Positions 59,764 through 64,000 of a stretch of 64,000 nt of DNA are shown here, piece by piece. Positions within the stretch are counted from its first letter, which is position 1. Every line of letters starts with the position of its first letter. The DNA comes from Microbacterium azadirachtae (lineage in GTDB: Bacteria > Actinomycetota > Actinomycetes > Actinomycetales > Microbacteriaceae), in the NCBI RefSeq assembly GCF_000956505.1, contig NZ_JYIX01000033.1:124001-188000 (forward strand). Direction: 5' to 3'. The position numbers were made by a program, and so were the translations under genes. The notes under the pieces were generated by a model. It was not told the origin of the DNA and ran no database searches. It was given only the letters and a program-made list of their open reading frames with translations.

Positions 59764-60639
59764 TCAGCCCAGGGGCTCCGCCGCCGTCTCGCGCGCCGCG
59801 CGGGACGCGGGGGATGAGGAACCGATCCGCCAGTAGCCGCAGAAACTGACCCGGCCCTTGTCGACACCGCGTTCGCCGACGAGCAGCTTGCGCGCGCCGG
59901 AGGCCAGCGACTGCTCGCCCGCGGCATAGGCGTGGAACGGCGCTTCGGGCAGTGCGAGCTCGCGCAGCGCTGCCAGGGCGAGTGCGCCTGGCCGGTCGGA
60001 AGGCGCGCGCACGAACCACTGCACGTCGACGCCGTCGGGGTGAGGGAAGTCCAGTGCGTCATCCGCGGAGGGGGCCTCGAGCAGGACGGATCCTGTCGCG
60101 TGCGCGGGGAGGGAGGCGCAGATCGCCGCGATCGCCGGCAGGGCCGTCTCGTCGCCGACGAGCACGACCCGCTCCGTGCCGCGCTCGGGGTTGAACGTGA
60201 GCCCCTCGTCGATCACGAGCACGCGATCGCCCGGCCGGCACGTCTCGGCCCACCGCGACGCCGGGCCCGCGGTGCCCTCGGCGGCGGAGCCGTGCAGCAC
60301 GAAGTCCACGTCGAGCTCGGCCCCGGCCTCGGCCGTGGCGGGGCGGAAGGCGCGGACGCTGTAGTTGCGCATCACCGGGCGCTCGCCGTCCGGGATCCGC
60401 AGGAACTTGAGATACCCGAGTGTGTGGTTGGCCTTGGCCGGAACCCGGCTCAGCGCCTCCTCACCGCCCACCGGCAGGAACAGCCGGAACCACTGGTCCC
60501 AGCCCATGGGCGAGAACCGCTCGATCTCGCCGCCGCCGAACGTGATGCGCACCCAGTGCGGGGCGAGTCGCTGGGTCCGCAGCACGGTGAGGGGAACGAG
60601 TCCGGCCGCGGCCGGCTTGACCATCTTGCTGTACGCCAT
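59764..60639 (-). CDS. Siderophore-interacting protein (ferric-chelate reductase)
   Basis: 291 residues. The N-terminal FAD-binding part has RLAPHWVRITFGGG, WDQWFRLFLP and the RxYS-type motif VMRNYSVRAFRP. The NAD(P)H-binding part has PGDRVLVIDEGL, RVVLVGDETALPAIAAICAS, PFHAYAAGEQSLASGARKLL and GVDKGRVSFCGYWRIGS. Family members (ViuB/FpuA type) reduce Fe(III)-siderophores in the cytoplasm to release iron. Start ATG 60639, AAAGG 5 bases upstream. It ends the ECF operon, 32 bases after the T-component gene. Confidence 0.93.
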   Translation of the reverse strand: MAYSKMVKPAAAGLVPLTVLRTQRLAPHWVRITFGGGEIERFSPMGWDQWFRLFLPVGGEEALSRVPAKANHTLGYLKFLRIPDGERPVMRNYSVRAFRPATAEAGAELDVDFVLHGSAAEGTAGPASRWAETCRPGDRVLVIDEGLTFNPERGTERVVLVGDETALPAIAAICASLPAHATGSVLLEAPSADDALDFPHPDGVDVQWFVRAPSDRPGALALAALRELALPEAPFHAYAAGEQSLASGARKLLVGERGVDKGRVSFCGYWRIGSSSPASRAARETAAEPLG

Positions 60640-60671
60640 GGGAACCTTTCGAGGTCTGATTTCGAGCGGTG

Positions 60672-61475
60672 TCAGGACCGCCAGGGGAAGAACAGGGTCA
60701 GGAGAGCCGCCGAGGCGGCGAGCATCAGGAGCAGGAAGACGACGTCGCGCGGGCGGAAGGGCACCTCGTGCCGCTCGGTGCGGGTGGGGTGCGCGCCGAA
60801 CGCGCGCGAGTCCATGGCCAGCGCCACGCGCTCGGCATGGCGGATCGCGCTCGCCAGCAGGGGCACGATGTAGCCCCAGCCGCGTGCGATCCGGGCGAAC
60901 GGCCCGCGTCCGCCGTGCGTGCCGCGCACCCGGTGCGCCGCGCGGATCACGCTCAGCTCGTAGCCGAAGCGCGGCACGAACCGGTAGGCCGCGAGCGCCG
61001 TGTAGCCGAAGCGGTACGGGATCCGCAGCTGCTGCACGCCCGCGCGCACGACATCCGGTCCGGTCGTGGTGAGGCCCGAGATGAGCGAGAGCGCGAGGAT
61101 CGCCGCCAGCCGCAGTCCCGTCGCGAATCCGCTCTCGAGGGCGCCGGCGTGCAGCTCCCACGAGCCGATCCGGAGCGCGATCGGGGTCGAGGCGACCTGT
61201 GCCGGATCCGTCCACAGCGTCATCGACAGCCCCAGCACGACGACCCCCGCGGGGATCGCGAGCAGCAGCACGGCCCAGATCCTCGCGGTCAGCCGGGTGC
61301 CCGTCAACAGCACGGCGTAGGCGAGCGCGAGGAACGCGATCGGCGTCGCGAGGTCCCGCACGAACAGCAGCAGCACCATGGCGGGCAGCACCGCGCCGAG
61401 CTTGGCGAGCGGGTTCAGGTGGTGCAGCCACACGCGCGCGGGCGCTGCGGTCTGCTCGGCGTACGGGTCGATCAT
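60672..61475 (-). CDS. ECF transporter transmembrane T component
   Basis: 267 residues. HHLNPLAKLGAVLPAMVLLL is the EcfT opening, and the coupling helices carry RIPYRFGYTALAAYRFVPRF and ERVALAMDSRAFGAHPTR (the A-R-A/S-R-A-F-type motifs that contact the ATPases). It scaffolds the S component and the ATPase. ATG overlaps the ATPase stop (ATGA). Confidence 0.92.
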   Translation of the reverse strand: MIDPYAEQTAAPARVWLHHLNPLAKLGAVLPAMVLLLFVRDLATPIAFLALAYAVLLTGTRLTARIWAVLLLAIPAGVVVLGLSMTLWTDPAQVASTPIALRIGSWELHAGALESGFATGLRLAAILALSLISGLTTTGPDVVRAGVQQLRIPYRFGYTALAAYRFVPRFGYELSVIRAAHRVRGTHGGRGPFARIARGWGYIVPLLASAIRHAERVALAMDSRAFGAHPTRTERHEVPFRPRDVVFLLLMLAASAALLTLFFPWRS

Positions 61476-63247
61476 GATCCCGGCCCCGTCGGTGCGGATC
61501 GGGCGATAGCCTCGGGACCGGCCCCCGCGATCGCACCGGATCCGACGATCGGTGCGGATCCGGCGACGGCGTCGTCGCCGAGGAGTGCCCTCAGCTCCGG
61601 CGGGACCGCGAGATACGCCGCGGGGAGCGGGATCAGGGCATCGCGCACGAGCGCCGACGTGGCGCCGGCGGCGACGATCCGTCCGTCCTCGACGAGCACG
61701 GTGCGGGTCGCGTGCTGGATCACGAGGTCCATGTCGTGCGTCACGAGCACGATCGTGGTGCCCTCGGCCCTGAGCTCGCGGAACAGCGCGAGCAGCTCCT
61801 GGGTGCGCGCCCTGTCCTGTCCGAACGTCGGCTCGTCGAGAACGAGGATCCGCGGGCGGGTGATCAGCGCGGTGCCGACCGACAGCCGCCGCTTCTCGCC
61901 GCCGGACAGCAGGAACGGGTGCACGTCGGCCTTGCCGGTGAGCCCGAAGCGCTCGAGCATCGCGCCGACGCGCTCGTCGATCTCGGTCGGCGGGGTGCGT
62001 CGCAGCCGCAGGCCGTGCGCGAGCTCCTCGAACACGGTGTGCGCGATGAACTGATGTTCGGGGTTCTGGAAGACGAAGCCGATGTGCGCCGCGAGCATCC
62101 GCGGCGAAGCAGTGGCGGGATCGATCCCGTCGACCGAGATCCGCCCGCGCGGCGGTATCACGACGCCGGCCAGCGCCTGCACGAGCGTCGTCTTGCCGGC
62201 GCCGTTCGGGCCGATGATCGCGGTGACAGAGGCCGCCTCGACATCGAGGTCGACGTCGCGCAGCACAACCTTCCGCCCGCGCCGCACCTCGAGTCCCCTG
62301 GCCCTGATGACCGGCTCCGCCTCGGCTTTCGAAGCGCGCACATGGCTGGATCCGGGGCTCGGATCGAGCATTTTGCGCGCTTCGAAACGGGGGAACGCCG
62401 ACCGGAGCTCGTCGGCCGTGAGGGGAAGCGGAGCATCGGGGGCGCCGATCGGGATGCCTGCGGCCCGCAGCCGGCGCGCCGCGAGCGCGGCGGAGGGGAG
62501 CCACGCGCCGAGAGCGAGGATCTCCTCGGCGTGCTCGCGCAGTATCCGCCGGGCGGGGCCGTCGAAGGCGATGCGCCCCGAGCCGTCCAGGACGATCGCC
62601 CTGGTCGCGATCTCGAGTGCCGCGTCGAGGTCGTGCTCGACCACGATCAGGGCGCGCTCCTCGGATCCGGCGATGTCCGCGAGCGCGGCGTGGACGTCCG
62701 CGGTGCCCTGCGGATCGAGGTTCGCGGTCGGCTCGTCCAGGATCAGGACGGGGGATCCGGTCGCGAGCGCCGAGGCGATCGCGAGCCGCTGCTTGCCGCC
62801 GCCGGACAGCCGGTCCGGATTCTCGGCGCGGCGCTCCCAGAGGCCCATCCGCCGTAGGGCGGCTTCGGCGCGGGCGAGCACCTCGGCGACCGGGAACCGC
62901 AGGTTCTCCAGGGCGAACGCCGCGTCGTCGAGCACGGATCCGGTGACGATCTGCGCGTCCGGATCCTGGAACACCGTCGACGCGGAGCTGCTCAGCGTGG
63001 CGATCGGAGTCGTTGCGACGTCGTGCCCGCGCACCGTGACGCTGCCGGAGACGGCCGCATCGAGCGAGTGCGGGATGAGGCCGCTCAGCGCGAGCGCGAG
63101 TGTGGACTTGCCGGATCCGCTCGGGCCGAGCAGCAGCACGACCTCGCCCGCGTGCACGTCGAACGAGACGTCCCGTACGGCGGGATCGCTCGCGCCGCAG
63201 TGCGTGATCGTGAGATCGCGCACGCGGAGGAGCGGGGCGGCGGGCAT
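61472..63247 (-). CDS. ECF transporter ATPase, two fused ABC domains
   Basis: 591 residues. ABC domain 1: Walker A LLLGPSGSGKSTLALAL (~41-49), signature RLSGGGKQRLAIASAL, Walker B VLILDEPTANLDP. Domain 2: IIGPNGAGKTTLVQAL (~346-354), LLSGGEKRRLSVGTAL, ILVLDEPTFGQD. This YkoD-like fusion replaces the EcfA/EcfA' heterodimer. The linker contains about 24 residues (FPRFEARKMLDPSPGSSHVR, ~285-304 and on) encoded by palindromic element B. A DtxR-like iron box lies just upstream of the ATG, and the operon continues to a siderophore reductase. Confidence 0.93.
   Translation of the reverse strand: MPAAPLLRVRDLTITHCGASDPAVRDVSFDVHAGEVVLLLGPSGSGKSTLALALSGLIPHSLDAAVSGSVTVRGHDVATTPIATLSSSASTVFQDPDAQIVTGSVLDDAAFALENLRFPVAEVLARAEAALRRMGLWERRAENPDRLSGGGKQRLAIASALATGSPVLILDEPTANLDPQGTADVHAALADIAGSEERALIVVEHDLDAALEIATRAIVLDGSGRIAFDGPARRILREHAEEILALGAWLPSAALAARRLRAAGIPIGAPDAPLPLTADELRSAFPRFEARKMLDPSPGSSHVRASKAEAEPVIRARGLEVRRGRKVVLRDVDLDVEAASVTAIIGPNGAGKTTLVQALAGVVIPPRGRISVDGIDPATASPRMLAAHIGFVFQNPEHQFIAHTVFEELAHGLRLRRTPPTEIDERVGAMLERFGLTGKADVHPFLLSGGEKRRLSVGTALITRPRILVLDEPTFGQDRARTQELLALFRELRAEGTTIVLVTHDMDLVIQHATRTVLVEDGRIVAAGATSALVRDALIPLPAAYLAVPPELRALLGDDAVAGSAPIVGSGAIAGAGPEAIARSAPTGPGS
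62326..62397. repeat. 72-bp palindromic element (copy B), in frame in the ECF ATPase gene
   Basis: Gapless alignment with 7370-7441 at about 80% identity; the shared end TTTTGCGCGCTTCGAAACGG (here 62371-62390) is nearly invariant. Outer arms TTTCGAAGCGCGCA / TTGCGCGCTTCGAAA pair. Encodes the interdomain peptide PRFEARK...VRASKAE. Confidence 0.88.
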
Positions 63248-63271
63248 CGGGGTCCGTTCGGCAAGGGTTGC

Positions 63272-63290
63272 TTAGGCAAGCCTAACCTAG
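63272..63290 (-). promoter_or_regulatory. DtxR/IdeR-type iron box
   Basis: TTAGGCAAGCCTAACCTAG (minus strand CTAGGTTAGGCTTGCCTAA) matches the TTAGGTTAGGCTAACCTAA consensus at about 15-16 of 19 positions. It lies 25 bases upstream of the ECF ATPase start, in the 75-base gap after the S-component gene. It predicts iron-repressed transcription of the ATPase, T component and siderophore reductase. Confidence 0.8.
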
Positions 63291-63322
63291 GGCTTCGCCA
63301 GGTCCGGATCCGCGTCGCGGGT

Positions 63323-63868
63323 TCAGCGCTGTGCGACGCCGGCGCGGCGCAGCGAGATGCCGATCCGCAGGCCGATCGCCGTCCACGCGATCGGCCCGAG
63401 CACCGCCAGCGGAAGGTAGATGATCCGCGCCCACAGGGGCAGCTTCTCCAGGTCGACGGCGAAGAACACCACCACCGCGATGATCACGCCGATGATCGCC
63501 GCCGAGACGAAGAACCGCCAGGCGCCCCAGGAGCGGTACCGGGTGAGGGCGGCGACACCTTCCTGGATGAGGCCGAACAGCAGTGCGGTGCCGAGGAACC
63601 GGGGGAACCAGATCGGGTTGAAGGCGCTGGCGACCAGGGCGGCGAGCACATGCGTGAGCAGGGCGACCAGCGGTCGGCGCAGCACCTCCTGCGCGATGAT
63701 GCCCGGCAGCACGTGCGAGCCGAGTACCAGACCGTAGGCGAACGGCGCGCCGGCGATCACGGGGATCGTCACCCAGCCCGCGGCGGCGCCGAGCAGCCCT
63801 GTGGCGACTCCGATGGCGGCGCAGACGAGCAGGACGCGCGTGGGCAGCGGGGAGCGGACGGCGGGCAC
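63323..63868 (-). CDS. ECF transporter S component (YkoE-like)
   Basis: 181 residues, about five to six membrane helices: VLLVCAAIGVATGLLGAAAG, GAPFAYGLVLGSHVLPGIIA, LLTHVLAALVASAFNPIWFP, FFVSAAIIGVIIAVVVFFAV, LPLAVLGPIAWTAIGLRIGI. It resembles the YkoE group, annotated as thiamine-precursor binders, but its neighbours (iron box, siderophore reductase) argue for an iron-related ligand. ATG 63868. The iron box is downstream of this gene, so its own promoter is further left on the minus strand. Confidence 0.85.
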   Translation of the reverse strand: MPAVRSPLPTRVLLVCAAIGVATGLLGAAAGWVTIPVIAGAPFAYGLVLGSHVLPGIIAQEVLRRPLVALLTHVLAALVASAFNPIWFPRFLGTALLFGLIQEGVAALTRYRSWGAWRFFVSAAIIGVIIAVVVFFAVDLEKLPLWARIIYLPLAVLGPIAWTAIGLRIGISLRRAGVAQR

Positions 63869-63922
63869 CCGTCCAGCGTACCGGCGGGATCGGACGGCCC
63901 GGCCGGGAGTAATCCCCGCGGG

Positions 63923-64000
63923 TCAGATCCTCCGGCGCCGCGGCATCAGGTGCACGGGCGGGATCGGCGGGGCGGGGATCCGCTCGTCGCCGTGACCGAC
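63923..64000 (-). CDS. C-terminal end of an unidentified protein
   Basis: The last 25 codons of a minus-strand frame that continues past the window: a proline-rich tail (ERIPAPPIPPVHLMPRRRRI) ending TGA. 54 bases upstream of the ECF S gene on the same strand, so it may be the first gene of that operon. Identity cannot be told from this fragment. Confidence 0.45.
   Translation of the reverse strand, partial: VGHGDERIPAPPIPPVHLMPRRRRI

Overview
The window looks like a chromosomal segment of a high-GC actinobacterium, most likely Microbacteriaceae (Microbacterium-like). The reasons are the strong GC bias at third codon positions, actinobacterial families (DUF3073, a 13E12/DUF222 HNH protein, an Rv2578c-type radical SAM protein, Pr6Pr), tightly overlapped operons (ATGA/GTGA junctions), leaderless promoters and a DtxR-type iron box. 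No rRNA, tRNA, CRISPR array, prophage or insertion sequence was recognised.

Layout. 1-5.6 kb: galactoside use (3' end of a GH35 beta-galactosidase, LacI regulator, GH36 alpha-galactosidase), then a MOSC protein, DUF3073 and a universal stress protein. 5.7-13.7 kb: PadR/DUF4097 pair with a perfect palindromic operator, Tat-exported protein, glycogen phosphorylase, TipA-type MerR regulator, a flavin amine oxidase whose sequence blocks are circularly permuted, and a membrane protein. 13.8-21.1 kb: a repeat-filled gap, a CrcB/Fluc fluoride-channel pair, an Fcy1-like cytosine deaminase, an RND exporter, a serine hydrolase and YaeQ.

21.1-28.8 kb: molybdenum cofactor island: moaB, moaC, moaD (minus), moeB-rhodanese and moaE (plus), moaA, and a four-gene molybdate operon (ModE-like regulator, modA, modB, modC) in which every junction is a 4-base overlap. 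28.8-45.1 kb: purine catabolism. Guanine deaminase and an AzgA-type purine permease are followed by two different molybdenum hydroxylase operons. System 1 is XdhC-like, FAD subunit, fused 2Fe-2S/molybdopterin subunit and MocA. System 2 is XdhA, XdhB, XdhC. An IclR regulator closes the block. GGAA-N6-TTCC-type palindromes lie upstream of guaD, both xdh operons and the iclR gene, which suggests one AllR-like regulon. The Mo genes therefore supply cofactor to the hydroxylases encoded beside them.

45-64 kb: mixed functions: 13E12 HNH protein, aldose epimerase, DEAD-box helicase with a 350-residue charged repeat arm, GNAT enzyme, cell-wall hydrolases (lytic transglycosylase-like, VanY-like), radical SAM protein, acyl-CoA dehydrogenase, RHH/PemK toxin-antitoxin, PadR-controlled ABC exporter, and a siderophore reductase with an ECF importer carrying an iron box.

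The most unusual overall feature is a set of palindromic dispersed repeats, several of which sit in frame inside protein-coding genes (both subunits of hydroxylase system 1, the ECF ATPase, an ABC ATPase), resembling the logic of Rickettsia palindromic elements. GGATCC is also strikingly over-represented.
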